Position numbers and translations under genes: made by a program. DNA of 64,000 nt from contig PEDN01001370.1 in NCBI GenBank assembly GCA_003864495.1, positions 284,844 through 348,843 of the forward strand, read 5' to 3'. Of this stretch, positions 1 to 11,696 are shown piece by piece; position 1 is the stretch's first letter, and each line of letters opens with the position of its first letter. The notes below the pieces were generated by a model, which saw only the letters and a program-made list of their open reading frames with translations, was not told the DNA's origin and made no database searches. This stretch comes from Nemopilema nomurai. Its lineage: Eukaryota > Cnidaria > Scyphozoa > Rhizostomeae > Rhizostomatidae.

Positions 1-42
1 AACTTGAAGCATATATTTAAGAGAAAAAATGCCTTCACTCAC

Positions 43-101
43 ACTGATGTTTCCATTAATGTCGGATTTGGCTGGCCCAAAAGCAGTTGAACCAAGGATA
101 T
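43..101 (-). CDS. GLTP: GLTP coding exon 2
   Basis: The exon is 59 bases and encodes the end of the split Asp codon plus 19 residues, ILGSTAFGPAKSDINGNIS. It is preceded by TTTTTGTAG and followed by GTGAGTG. This is the family signature around the headgroup-binding Asp. Confidence 0.87.
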
Positions 102-3100
102 CTACAAAAACGAGCGAACTTTGGATAAACAATTTTTATCATTGAATATATCGTTTAAAGCAATCACCAGGCGTAGGACAAATGATAACCTAACGCTTGC
201 ATGTCAGGAATGTTTTAATAAGAAGGAATAAGTTAGGTTACGGAAGGAATTATACCAGGAAATGAAACTATTTGATTGGGTTTCTAAATTACAGAGTCGC
301 AACATCATATCAAGAGCTCACTCAGGTTAGTCAAAAAATAGAAATTTCTGATTTTCATATGGGCTCCTCCTGTTGTCGACAATGCTAATACCATGTTTCT
401 CTTCATGCATAAGAACTGGCATCCTACCCAACAACATAGATTAGTGGCATTCGGTATGTAGGACCAACTACGCAAAGATTGGGAGAAAGAATCAAACAGC
501 AGGTTCCCAAGAGCATTAGGACAATAGCCGTGGCATAAAGAAGGCAGCCGCCCAAAAAATTGCAGAACATTCAATGCCCAAATTACGTGTGATTCAGCTG
601 TAAGCCGACATCAGCCAACGTCTTTTAGAAAATCCAGATTCCGTTAAAATATATACCGACTATAATTTTCGTCACATTTAGCAAGCTAGATCGTCTTCTC
701 ACCAAGGTGTTTTGGATTCTCTTTACGTTTCTATGGAAAATCCCTTTTTCTGTAAACAGAGAGAGTTCGTCTTTTCCCTTTGGATCTTCTAAAAAGTTAG
801 GAGTGAAGTGACTGTGACAGGTCATGGTCAAACAATAATACACTCCTCTCTCGTGATGTACTGTTCCTGCTGTTATAATTATTGAAGATTATCAAAAATT
901 AAAAAGGCCCCTCAAACAATTTGCAGCCATTCAGCAGATAAAGGAAAATATGGTGATATTTGCACCAAAGCCTAGTGGTGCTTTATAGGAAAAATCTGAG
1001 GTTTTAACTCCTTGAAGGAAATTTTATGTTTAAGCGAATGTTGCATTGAACTTTAATTCTTAACTTGTATGCTGAAACCAATAGAAAAAACAGTTGTTGA
1101 AGTAATTACCATCATACCAAGCGTTTTCAAACAGTCCTTATTAAAGAAAAATTTTAATCCAGAATTGGATTCGCTTAACATAGTAAACTAGTAGCTGTAT
1201 AGACGGCACCAATCAAATAAAAACTCCATATAGTTCATCAAAATTCTGATTCTCAAATCTTTTGAAAAATTATACAGACTGTCATTGCCAAGCTTGAACA
1301 AATGCTGGATTTATTTAAGATACCCTAATAACATTGAAAATGAATCCTAAAATTTTTCATTGACAAAACTTCTCTGCTGTACTATGCATTCTTGCAAACT
1401 AATTCTCAATCAACAGATATTGAAAAGAAGCCACTAATATTTATTGTAAAATTGGAAATCAAGCAAGACTTAAAATTTTTCTAGTATTGCATAAAATTGT
1501 CTAGCTCTTAATTGGCAAAGTAGACTACGAAGTATAACGTTTACTCGCCACAGTCCTTTGCCACCTCAGATAACATAAACGGTCTTTGGCAAACAAAACT
1601 TCAGACAGACCAAAGCATCTGTGCTTAAAAGTTATTCTAATTGATTAGTCTATACATCTTCAAGCACCACATAATATTTACATTTCATGCATGCAAAATA
1701 ATCCATGCAATTCCCATCAGTGGAAACACAACATTATAGCAGATGACATAACCTTACCAGCTTCAGGTTTCATTCATTACAAATAATGCAGGCAACTGAT
1801 ATCCTTAAAAACTATCAAGTTGAATATGGATTGTTAAACTTTGATACCAATTTTTCAGCTTTGAACAAGCAATTTAGCATGAATAAATGGAATTCGAAAT
1901 CATGGTTAGTTTTTTGTGAGACCTTTAACTTCTATTCAACTTTGCAATCTAAAAATATGGGCATAACAACAATTAATCATAAGCTCAATAAATTCCAAAA
2001 TTTCCATCTTCTAAGTTTCTAGCACTTTTGGGGAACTCATATGAAATTATTACAAGAAAATCAGCTTTAAAGTAAATGGATATTCTAAAATGCAATGGTT
2101 CATGAAAGTTTTACCCAAAATGTAATATTTTCATTGTCTCTCGTGGACGTGGAAACATACCTATGACTTGTTCAAGGAAAAAAGTCAAACCTAGTCATAT
2201 CTGGACTCTGCATGAATGGTTGTTTGATAGTCACTTTAAAATACATAGTTGACATCAGAGTGGGAAATGCAAAGTTTGATGAGATCACAGGCCTTTAAGA
2301 ATGCACATTTCCTATTATGTTTTTATGATCTCAAAACTAGACTTTCTTCAAACGTCTAACCCTACATTTTTTCCCATGCCTTCCTATTGTCCTTATCTTC
2401 TCTGGATTTTGATTCTTGAAAAATTAAAGACCCTTCCAATATTCATTCCGCCCAAAAAGACAAGCAAATAAATAATTACATACAATGGAATTTATTAAAT
2501 TTCATTGACCTGACAATGGGATATCATCTTTTAAGATTGAATTAAGGCTGTAACAGTTTATGCTTTTTCTTCCGAAATTGTTTAGCCTAGACAAAAGATA
2601 TTCCTAACAGCAAGGCCAAACCATTTGAAATATATGTTTAACTACAACATATTTTTTCTAATAAAATAATCCTACCCACATGAACACCTTGTGAACTTTA
2701 CAGCCACAAATTGCAAAATCCCCTCTAAGCAGCACATTTAAGACATGATCCCCTTTCTTGTGAGACCAATTTTCTCTCTCTTAGCCTGTTGGAATTTTGT
2801 TAGATTTAACCATTGAAAACATTATCAAAAGAAATAAGACAAGAGCAACAGGTCAGGTTATTTGCACAGTTTTAAAGCAACAAATTAACAAATTAATAAT
2901 CATTCTCATTCTCAAGGTTTATTCATGCAGCAACATATACTCATTCTTTGATACCAAGGAAGACCAAACTCATCTTCACTTAGGTAAGCATTTTACATTG
3001 GAAAACCATAAAACTTTGGAATGTTTGATTCTATGACCAGAATCCAACAGCTAGGATTAAGGTTTATGTAGGATGGATTTGTTTCTAATGCCTTCTCTGA

Positions 3101-3991
3101 AATTCATACAAACCTCTAAACACCAAAATATCTGCTTATCTATGCTTTACTAGCATAGTTCTGCAATTTTAAAAATTTTGATTAAAAAAGCTCTGCTCTT
3201 TGTTTCACAGACTACTTGGTATATGAATCCTATGAAGCTTGATCATGCCAGTTTATTTTGCAGATTTCAATGCAATTAAGTTAATATGACTGATTAGAAT
3301 ACACAGAACTCGCGGATGATGCACCACAGTGCCACACCCAGAACAATTTGTACCTCTGAAGAGTACATGGTATGCAATGAGCATACACTTTGCAGTAGGG
3401 CAAATGAAACAAGTAATGAGATTTCACCCTTTCATCAGACACAAGATTAGTGCAGAAAACACAGAATATTATCCAAGCGATATGACTGATAAGAATAAAC
3501 GCTTCTTCTTTTTTTGTACAATTTTGTGACGATACGAAAGCCATAAATACCAATATAAGATTCACGTTTACTTTAGTAGTCTTAATGAAGAATTTTACTT
3601 TTCCCTCCAGCTTCACAGATTCTTCTATCGAAAGTTAAATTCACTCGACGTGATACGGCTTTCGACAAAGACTGGAAAAGAGATGGTCAATGTTGCGAAT
3701 TAAACGAAAAGCTTTCAGACTTAACAAAACTAGCCGGCAGCGGAAACGTCCCTTTTGTATTTCGGCAGGAGCTAGTTCGTTCTGCCTCTAAGTTGCAACA
3801 AAATTTCAAATTAGTTACAGACTGAAATAATGAATTTGGGTGTGGTAGACGATGCATTTACTAGTGCGTCTTTTTAACTTACCAAAGAAAGGAACGATTG
3901 CACTGCATGCCTCGAGAAATGTCTTGGTGAAAATTCGACCATCGGAAGGAACTTCAAGAAAGGGCTGCTTCACTGTGGCAAAGAACGTCAT
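43..3991 (-). CDS. GLTP: Glycolipid transfer protein, 5' part (two coding exons, continues off left edge)
   Basis: GLTP proteins carry glycosphingolipids between membranes in the cytosol using an all-helical two-layer fold. Coding exon 1 is 3991-3883 and exon 2 is 101-43. They join in phase (G|AT) and give 56 residues. The key stretch is FLEACSAIVPFFD followed by LGSTAFGPAKSDINGNIS. It aligns without gaps to the N-terminal part of human GLTP (FLEA..HLPPFFDCLGSPVFTPIKADISGNI, recalled from memory). The Asp of the K/S-D-I-x-G-N-I motif belongs to the glycolipid headgroup-binding site in this family. Splice sites are canonical: donor GTAAGT after exon 1, acceptor TTTTTGTAG before exon 2, donor GTGAGT after exon 2. 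The ATG at 3991 has a G at -3 and gives 34 residues before PFF, close to the usual family length. An in-frame upstream methionine at 4039 would add 16 residues and is less likely. The remaining two thirds of the protein lie outside the window. Confidence 0.87.
102..3882 (-). other. GLTP intron 1
   Basis: This 3.8-kb intron is AT-rich. I found no further GLTP exon, since exons 1 and 2 join seamlessly. Short reading frames at 305-574, 1786-2022, 2797-3036 and 3281-3616 show no recognisable domain and no matching splice pair, so they read as chance frames. Confidence 0.8.
3883..3991 (-). CDS. GLTP: GLTP coding exon 1
   Basis: The exon encodes 36 residues plus one base, from MTFFATVKQPFLEVP to IVPFF. 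It ends CTTTG followed by the donor GTAAGT. The first base of the split Asp codon is at 3883. Confidence 0.85.
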
Positions 3992-4099
3992 GGCTCCCAA
4001 AGCAAAAAACTTCGAGCAAATAGTTCCCACTATTTCCACGGATATCTCTATTAGAATGCAGATGTCACAGTTAACGTTTTGTTCAAATAAATACCTTTT

Positions 4100-4135
4100 C
4101 TACAATAGCAGCCAATAGGAACCAATTAGGCCATA
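4100..4135 (-). promoter_or_regulatory. Likely GLTP proximal promoter with two inverted CCAAT boxes
   Basis: Two CCAAT pentamers lie 10 bases apart at 4112-4116 and 4122-4126. They read ATTGG on the gene strand, 120-135 bases upstream of the GLTP start codon. This is the usual position and spacing for NF-Y sites in animal promoters. Function is inferred from position only, and no TATA box is evident. Confidence 0.4.
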
Positions 4136-4513
4136 CCATCTGCTCGTTGTTGCTGTTGTTCTAATCTCGATTAGGCGCCTCTGCCGAAGTAGTTATTTTT
4201 AACTATGTTGGATTTGATTCCCGAAGATATCTCTGTTTATTAAAATACAAGTTCAACGACCTTGCATTGCCTAATATTTAAGCTGGGAGATAAAAATCTT
4301 AATCCACAATGCTTAATTTTTTGGCGCAATGAAATTGTTTTCTGCCCACAAGTATATTGTATATATATTCACTGAATGTTGCAGTTCAAAGGGTCGAGAA
4401 GCTGCCGCGTCACCAGCAGGGGTGGGGGGGGGGGGCATTCGCAAGACATGTCGTTTTTCTAGGGGGTGTTGGACGTTATTGAAAAGTTTTTTGTGGAGGT
4501 GGTGGTATATACA
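4136..4513. other. Intergenic, no gene seen
   Basis: This is upstream sequence of GLTP. It includes a G-rich run at about 4421-4437. A frame at 4329-4571 runs through that G run and into the repeat element, so it is not credible as a gene. Confidence 0.6.
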
Positions 4514-4908
4514 CGCTTTTTTTATAAGGAATCTACCACAAGGCCTAGTTCCAAAAGTTCCTTATTCGTAGACCTCAAGTCATCAGATTTTAGTACCAAA
4601 AGTTCCTTAAAAGTTCCTTAATTTTCACGGCACATCAATAAGCCTTATCACTTAATAGAGAGAGGGGCGAGATAGAATATGCGGAAACTGCTAAATAAAG
4701 CACTTGACACACGAATAGCAAACAATCTATGCGAGTATTGGCTGCAAATGAATGGAACGGGCTTTTTAGCTCTTGGTGCTTGCAGTTATAAAAAAATTTT
4801 AAATCGAAAAGTTCCTTAGGGATTTCGTTTTTAGTAGTATATGTTCTTTATATATTTCGGCCTTCTACATGTAGGTTCCTTATAAAGTGGTTCCTTATAA
4901 AAAAAGCG
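4514..4908. mobile_element. Putative non-autonomous DNA transposon (MITE-like) with 18-bp terminal inverted repeats
   Basis: The left end CGCTTTTTTTATAAGGAA (4514-4531) is the exact reverse complement of the right end at 4891-4908. Inside, the motif TTCCTTA recurs in direct orientation near 4560, 4600, 4610, 4812, 4877 and 4892, and once inverted at the left end. Such subterminal repeats are typical of transposase-binding sites in small DNA elements. No transposase is encoded and no clear target-site duplication is visible, so the superfamily cannot be assigned and the true ends may differ slightly. Confidence 0.55.
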
Positions 4909-5487
4909 CGCAAGTCCAGTAACAGTTAATTTTGATAGTTTGAACAACAACCAGGGGCTACATATCAGGGCCTAATTCAAATTAGCTTTGGGAAAAAACT
5001 CTTTTAGAGCATGGGAAACAATTTTAGACAAAGAGGCTTTCAGTTAAGGTTTTGCGGAAAGCTACTGAAATGACAAAGTGATAACAAATGTGTCAATTTA
5101 ATGCGTGTGCTTTATGGGAATGTCTATTCATGTTTCCGAGTGCGGAAATTTGGAAATCCGAAGACTTTTAGAAAATAAGAGTTTAATTCTCTCCTCTGTT
5201 CTCGTGGATCATATCAAAGCACGGTACAGGCGATTTTATACATACACAGCGTCTGTTTCATTTTGTGGCACAGGTTTAAAGACGACTAGAGAAGAAACCT
5301 TGTGGACTACAAGCAGATCCTAACGGAATGATGGAACTCGACTCAATCAAGTTGACTGCGAGGTAATTTCAGGAGTTGGCTGCAGACTCAAGTTAAAATG
5401 ACGAAAAAATGCTGTGAAAAGATTTATGATTTGAAGCAACTTTTTAGGAGAAGGGGACAACAATACAAAACTTCAAGGTAATGTAAG

Positions 5488-5510
5488 ATGGCTACGGGGA
5501 ATACCGCAAG
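5488..5510 (+). CDS. Possible first coding exon of an unidentified plus-strand gene
   Basis: An ATG at 5488 (context GTAAGATGG, G at +4) opens seven codons, MATGNTA, plus two bases. It runs straight into a consensus donor, GTAAGTG, at 5511. It would be divergent from GLTP. I could not find a matching downstream exon, so this may be chance. Confidence 0.15.
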
Positions 5511-6525
5511 GTAAGTGAACAAATCGATGCATTTAGCTTTATTTCTACATAAGAAATCGGCACTGAAGCCTGCTCTCTGTCAAAATCAGCCAAGTTTATA
5601 TGTTTAAAGATTCATTATATTTCCTGCATCTTTCTTTTTGCCATTGACAAGACTTAACGTATTTATTTGCTGCTGAAAATGACGTTGTGTACACTTTTTT
5701 ATACGAAAAAGTGTATAAGAATATTGTGGCTCAAAATTGCTAAAATTTAAGAGTAATGTCAGGCTCAACCTTCATCAAGAAAAAATTTTCACCTTGATCT
5801 GAGTTTTCTCCTAAGGCTAAACAACTATCATTATGATCGTATAAGGATCGTATTTGCATCGCTGGGTTTTGCATTTTAACACGAAGTTTGTTGTTCTGTT
5901 TGTTCTTGTTGAAATTTATTGTGAAGCAACACATCAAAAATTATTTTATATTTTTCTAAAGCAAACTCACACCTTTTGCTGGGCAAGAATAATTTAAGAA
6001 TAATCTTGAGCTTAAAATCGAAAGTTTTCAAGAATATTGAGGTTTGGCGGAAATTAGGTATTCTTTTGAAAAAAGTGTGTACACATTGTGTCTCCAGAAG
6101 ACTTGCTTCCTTTAGAACGTAGTGAGAGTTGATTGACAACTAATTGCTAAGCGATACCTAGAAAGATAACTGGCATTATTACAAAAACACGGATCAGATA
6201 TAGAGAACAGGCCTCAATACGACCGGGGTGCAATTTGGTAGTGATTGATGGCACTTTCGATAAAATGTGACAAGAAAGCATCGAATTTGTTTACTTAAGT
6301 GACCTACAGCATCCAGATGAAGGAGGCAAAGTTTTTTGCACGATCATATTCTGTACAAAACAGGAGAAAATGAAATATAAAGCAGCCAATATGTAATTAT
6401 GAATATATTCGTAATATGTAATAGATATACTTATATCTTCATAATAAATAAGATAAAGGAACAATAAGATAAGATTAAAGCTGAGATAAGATAAATGTTA
6501 AATCTATCAGGAAATTCGTTGACTC

Positions 6526-6934
6526 CTAAAGTCGTATTCGTTTCCAATGCCTTTCTCTCGGATAACGCCAATGTTTTTGCGCCGCAATTCTAAACTCTGG
6601 CCATAACGCGAACGGCAAGGGCAATGGGTACACGCCATGGTATTCGTTGTCTTCAGGGGGGCGCGCATCAAATTCTGCTTTCAAATAGCGCACTACGGCA
6701 ATATCGATTTTGCTTTCAATGTGAATGCGGTTGTAAATGAGTATTCAGAAAGGCAACAAACAAGGGATCGAATGCTTCGGGTTCGTGTGAAAGATTTGTC
6801 CAGTACGTTTGGATGAGAGCCGAATGTGGGAAGAAAAGGCTGGGGATTAAAAGATATCTGGATGCTTTTTGGACGGGAACTTGTGGAGTCATATGTTGAC
6901 CAAAGAAATCGAATACTATATCCCAAAAATTGTA
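6526..6934 (-). pseudogene. Possible decayed coding segment, frameshifted, unidentified
   Basis: Read on the minus strand, one frame from 6934 is open for about 70 codons (starting YNFWDIVFDFFGQHM). A second frame, one base off, is open from about 6740 to a TAG at 6526 and ends AAQKHWRYPRERHWKRIRL. Joined, they look like a single protein broken by one indel. The caveat is that this block is GC-richer than its surroundings, and other frames are also open there, so chance is possible. I do not recognise the family. Confidence 0.2.
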
Positions 6935-8287
6935 CTGCTTATTGTGATGGTATCAGCTCAGGTCCTAGCGTTTTCAAAGGAGAATATAACTGGCTTTTGG
7001 TCTTAAGTGCAATAACCAGGAATCTTGATTCAAATGCTCTCGTTATCAAACAGACACGCTGAGCACTTTGCTTTCTCGTTTGTCGTGGCCACATTTATTT
7101 CGATAAGAACGCAATTCAACCAAGAAAACGTGGTGATTTTGTCTTATTAAAATGAACTTAATTTGATTCGTCTCAAAGCTCATGTAAGAACGAATTGCGC
7201 TACTGGCTTTCATGTTAAAAATCAATTAAAAATAACTGAGTTGAGAGCAAAAGTCTTTTCAGTTTAACAAAATGGACGACTACAAGCAAATGTCACAGTA
7301 CCTTGGGACCCAGGGTAATGTCAAAGGGACTGGCAGGCCAAAACATGGAGTGAAAAATATCGACTGGATAATACATGTTATATCGACAGTACTAAAAATT
7401 GCAAGGGGTTAATGATTAACGAATCTTAATGTTTATTTCCTTTGGTAGTTGCCTCGTTTCCGGTTACGTTTAGAGAATCTAGCTTAAATCTGAAGTCCCC
7501 TAAACTTGGTATTCAAAATTTTCAGTGCATCTTTGAGAAAATTGGTTAATAGAAACAGCTGCCTACCTTAAAGCGATGATTAAACTGAGTTAACGAAAAA
7601 TTTCTTTTAATTTCTTTATGGGATTTGCCGTCGAAATACCTGAAAAGGCAATCGAGTAGTCCAACAGCCATTTCAACGGTAGACCCCCCGGAGAAGTATA
7701 GCTACAATATTGCAAGAAAAGTGAATGCTTTCGAAAACATATTTGTTGTCCTCTATTTGTCAGTGCGCATAAACAAACATTTGTTCAGATCAAAAGGTCG
7801 CTTCCCTTTCAAAATCCTCTTGTAAAAAACAAGCCGCGGTCGAAAGGTGTTATTCCAGGACAATTGGTAATGTGAGATTCCCAAAATTCAAATGATTCTT
7901 TGCAATTCAGATATTAGGGTGCTCTAAAAAATCTTCTCTGTTATTTAGATATTTACTAGCACTTGCATCGTGGTGTGTAATCTTACATCAAGGTAAATTG
8001 ACCTCTACAAGCTGTAGTCTTGGTGGCCCTGTCTTTTCTGACACCCAATTGCTACACGCAATATCTCCTCAGTTTATCTAGCTGTATTCAACTGATTCTG
8101 AAAAATCAGTAAATATTGAAATGGTTTGTTTATAAGTTACCTTACATTTGTAATTTTGGAAATGGGTGGCAAATAGAAGACTAGCTTCCTGCTTTTTTAT
8201 TGAAATCTTCAAACTTCAGGATCCGCAAAAAGGTCATTTTCCAACTCAAATTGCTTGATTGGAAATAGTTTCTTTAAAAACAATCAC

Positions 8288-8397
8288 GATCGCATGTAGC
8301 CTGCGCGCAGCCTCAGACACTTCTATCCCGAAGAGGTATAGATCCGAGACTCTTCGGGATAGAAGTGTCTGAGGCTGCGCGCAGGCTAGATCGCATG
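8288..8397. mobile_element. 92-bp foldback element with perfect 39-bp arms and 9-bp target-site duplication (Mutator-like MITE candidate)
   Basis: The left arm (8297-8335) and right arm (8350-8388) are exact reverse complements over 39 bases and are separated by a 14-base loop. The arm termini read TAGCCTGCGCGCAG. The element is flanked directly by the identical 9-mer GATCGCATG at 8288-8296 and 8389-8397, a clean target-site duplication. Long terminal inverted repeats with 9-bp duplications are characteristic of Mutator-like elements. The element encodes nothing and would need a transposase supplied elsewhere. The perfect arms and duplication imply a recent insertion. Confidence 0.85.
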
Positions 8398-9344
8398 TTA
8401 AACTCCACTCCTTTTTGACGTTTTGATGGCAAAAGGTTTCGATGATGATTATGTCGAGATAAAGTTCTCTAGTTCAAATTAAAGTTGATGCCAATAAATC
8501 ATGTCCAGAGCAACTCACTATATTTATTAAATCGGATTCAGTTTCAATGTTCTCCGATTACCCTTCCCCCTCCCCTCCCCCCACCCTCCCCTTTATTCAA
8601 ACCATGCTAAGGCCGTGCTATGGTAAGTTGAGCAATGGCACATGTCTCGTTTCAGATATGAGCAAGCCACGATAAGCCTCAAATCATTCTTTGGGAAGAA
8701 ACATGAAACTTGAGTTGAGCCTGACTTTTTCTAAATAATTTCATATATTAAGCCAGCACACGTCTTAAACATTTCTTAAAAGTACAAGCACCTCAATTGG
8801 AATTTTCCCACACGAAATTCATTCTTTGCCATTCGCTTTTTGCCAGTTATGCCGTGTTTATCTAATAAACAAAATTATATTTATGAATTTTTAGCTTGAT
8901 GCAGAGCAACACTACTTTTCAAAAGGTCCTTGTTTGGTTGGCTCAGCTTGCCAATTTTCTGGAACGTTTCTTAAAATTTAAGCAGTTGGAACCCGATGCT
9001 TCTTAGAATCATATTTCTTATAAATCATATTTCTTAGAATCCTATAAGACAAAAGATTAGTAGGGCCGTTACGCAACTGAAAGCTAGATGCCAAGCTGCA
9101 TGAGGTGGTAACCCCTCTGAGGTTCATAGTGCATGACTAGACTAACATAGAAGGAGCAAGTAGACAAAATGAATCGTGGTAATCTTTCTTTTGTTAGATT
9201 ATTGCATTCTGCGCTGCTGCCACATAAAATGGAAAAGTTGTAAAGCTGGCAATCTTAGAACATTGCTGGCAAAGTGATGTCTCGGTAAATGGAGTAGAAG
9301 GTTTGCAAACTTTTTTAAAAAGAATTGCTTGGAATCATCACTCT
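8398..9344. other. Intergenic, no gene seen
   Basis: Unique AT-rich sequence with a C-rich tract at about 8561-8592. A short direct repeat of the type ATCATATTTCTTA lies near 9010-9045. No supported exon. Confidence 0.5.
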
Positions 9345-10215
9345 AGTTATTGGTGATTAATTGATTGGTTATCAATATCATTTTCAATATTGAAGTTGTT
9401 TGGACTTTGTTCAATGGCTTTAGCTACATTGTAAAAGCTGTAGAAATTTTAGACTATTTGATCCTTTATAATTGACCAATATTGATTAATTTTGACTGAC
9501 TGACTGATGTCAATTGATTGACTGAGTCATTGATGTTGGTTGATAAGACGAGGAAATATACACACTTTTAGATAGGTTGGATGTGATTAGCTTTGATTGT
9601 TAGGTTGATGCTCATTGATTGATATTAGGAACATTAGAGTAATTCATATTAGGTACTAATATCTAGATTGATATAAAATGTTTTTGAGAACAAGCGCTTT
9701 GTGGTACAAAAATTCACAGTACCTAGAAATATTTCTAGCAATAATGGGGTGTTTTCTGATTGACCAGTATCAATTGGTTTTGATTTGCTGATTAGAGCGA
9801 CTGAAATTATCTCCTGATAGTGATCGACCTATTTTGATGGATTAATGCTGAGTGACATGATATTTATGTTAAATGACTGATTCGTCGTGATTAAATGATA
9901 TCAATTCATCAATTATAACTGATTTACAGTCTGATTAATATCGACTCAAATCAATACTGTTTTCGATGTTGATTGACAGGTTGGCATTGATTGACTGATA
10001 CCGATCGGTTTACTTCGATTGATTATCACAAAGTAAGCTATACATAGTTCGATTGATTGGTATAAATGGCGTGGACAGATGTGGATTGATTAACTGAAAC
10101 TGACTAGTATATATTGACTATCACAGAGTGAAATTAGCACCTCGTGATTGACTGATACCGAGTGTTTGTGATTGATATACTGGCACTGATTGACTGATAC
10201 TGTAATGACTGGTTG
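9345..10215. repeat. Long degenerate TTGATTGA/TGACTGAT simple-repeat tract
   Basis: Over nearly 900 bases the words TTGATTGA, GATTGACTGA, TTGATTGG and TCAATTGATT recur at irregular spacing. They are broken by unrelated bases. This fits an old, mutated tetra- to octanucleotide repeat array. No fixed period is kept, and no coding frame is believable here. Confidence 0.6.
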
Positions 10216-10614
10216 AGTATCGATAATGTTGCTCCACCAACTGATGCTGAGTGTTTTGCTTTTCTTGGCGTCGATTTAGTTTCTCGATTGTTCGCCATCG
10301 TAAGACTCGATTCCTATTCACCAGCCTTTTTCATTGCTGCAGGTACATTCAGGAATGTTTGCCAACAACTTTTCATTTACAAGAATGATGCGCGATATTC
10401 TTGTATACAAAATTGATGTGCGGGCAGGGTGCACACATTCCAGCCGCCCACCAAACTCCCCCCCCCCTGACTGCGTGGGTGCACGTGGTAAGCACGCACC
10501 CACTTCGAAAAGCTTCTTTGGAAGAACAAGAATCAGTTTGCGGTGATTACTTGCACTGTGTTCTCCCAATTCTCGTCATTAATTATCAAGACAGTGTTTA
10601 CGTCCACCGCCTAC
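10216..10614. other. Intergenic, GC-richer block, no supported gene
   Basis: Several overlapping short frames on both strands occur (10213-10416, 10318-10569, 10401-10619). A C-run lies at about 10457-10468. None shows a domain or a splice pair. Confidence 0.4.
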
Positions 10615-10656
10615 CTTGACGTCATCGCGTAACACCCACAAAGTATTTCGAGACAT
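10615..10656 (-). CDS. Possible first coding exon of an unidentified minus-strand gene
   Basis: On the minus strand an ATG at 10656 opens 14 codons (MSRNTLWVLRDDVK) and ends at a donor, AAG|GTAGGC. Just upstream on that strand is ACTTCCG, an ETS-type core common at animal transcription starts. The exon also contains the CRE-like palindrome TGACGTCA. No in-phase partner exon was found towards 4-10 kb, so this is only a candidate. Confidence 0.2.
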
Positions 10657-11696
10657 TGACGAAAACGGAAGTTTCTATAGACAAGGTACTGGGCCTGTGT
10701 TGCAACGTTGTCTGCCCATTTCCTTATTTAATCGAACCATTGCATAAGAATCAAGTAATCAGAAGTTTAATCACGATCATCGTCAAAAAAGATGGTAAAT
10801 GTCTTCACATTGAAGGATAAGAGGATATTTAAAAATACATCTCCACGGGACATGGCTTGTTGTTAAAGTAAAAATGTTTACAGATTGTTGTTGAAACTGT
10901 TTTAGACTGTTTTTAAGAACTGTAGCTAAGATTCAAATATTTTATATCTTAAAAACTATGCGCAAAAATGCAAATGATTATAAGAACAATCTTGTTTTGC
11001 TCTTTGTATCGTTTGGATTTTACTTAAAAAGGAAACACATTTACTTGCAATGAAAGGACAAAATGTGACGTTGAAAAGTTTACTGCACTAATTTGATTCC
11101 TAGCCGCTTAGACCTAGGCCAGTGCAATTTGAAAGGAATCGAATTAAAAAATGAAGTAAAGAAACTGACTATATAAAAACAACAATGCTAGTATAAAGAG
11201 ATTTTAATGTTATCATCTACTATAAATGAAGTACAAACGGGAGACCTAAACGAAAAGAGATTTTAAAATGCCCAACGGAAATGTTATTACATACTATGGG
11301 TACAGCTTTAAAAGACTTCTAATGACATTGCCTTCATAAATAGTCGGTTCCTCTGGCCAAACATTTCGTTGCAAACTATAATAAATCCGATCATTCGCTA
11401 AACAAGCAAAGAAACAATAACTAACTCTTCAAATAATAAATACTATACTTTACAACTAATATCTAATCCATAATATTGGATACCTTGAAGCTCTTTCAAT
11501 AAGTTAAGAATTTTGCCGCAGCAGTTTTACCTCCTTTAAAATGGCCTAACTTTTTCTTCAATTTCCCAGACCGGGCATTTAAAAACACGCGCTAAATGCT
11601 CCATGAAGAATTTCAGGGTACCTTCCACTATTCTAAAAATTAAGAATGCAAAAAAGTCCGTAATTTACACCAGAAATAGTTGTCTAGATAGCAGAT
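10657..11696. other. Intergenic, no gene seen
   Basis: AT-rich unique sequence without recognisable exons, repeats or RNA genes. Confidence 0.5.

Larger units (their letters stand above)
4909..8287. other. Intergenic, mostly unique AT-rich sequence with a few possible exon-like bits
   Basis: The stretch holds the possible initial exon at 5488-5510 and a locally GC-richer block at 6526-6934, both described separately. AT-rich simple sequence (GATAAGATAAGATT-type) lies around 6440-6500. Nothing else is recognisable. Confidence 0.5.
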
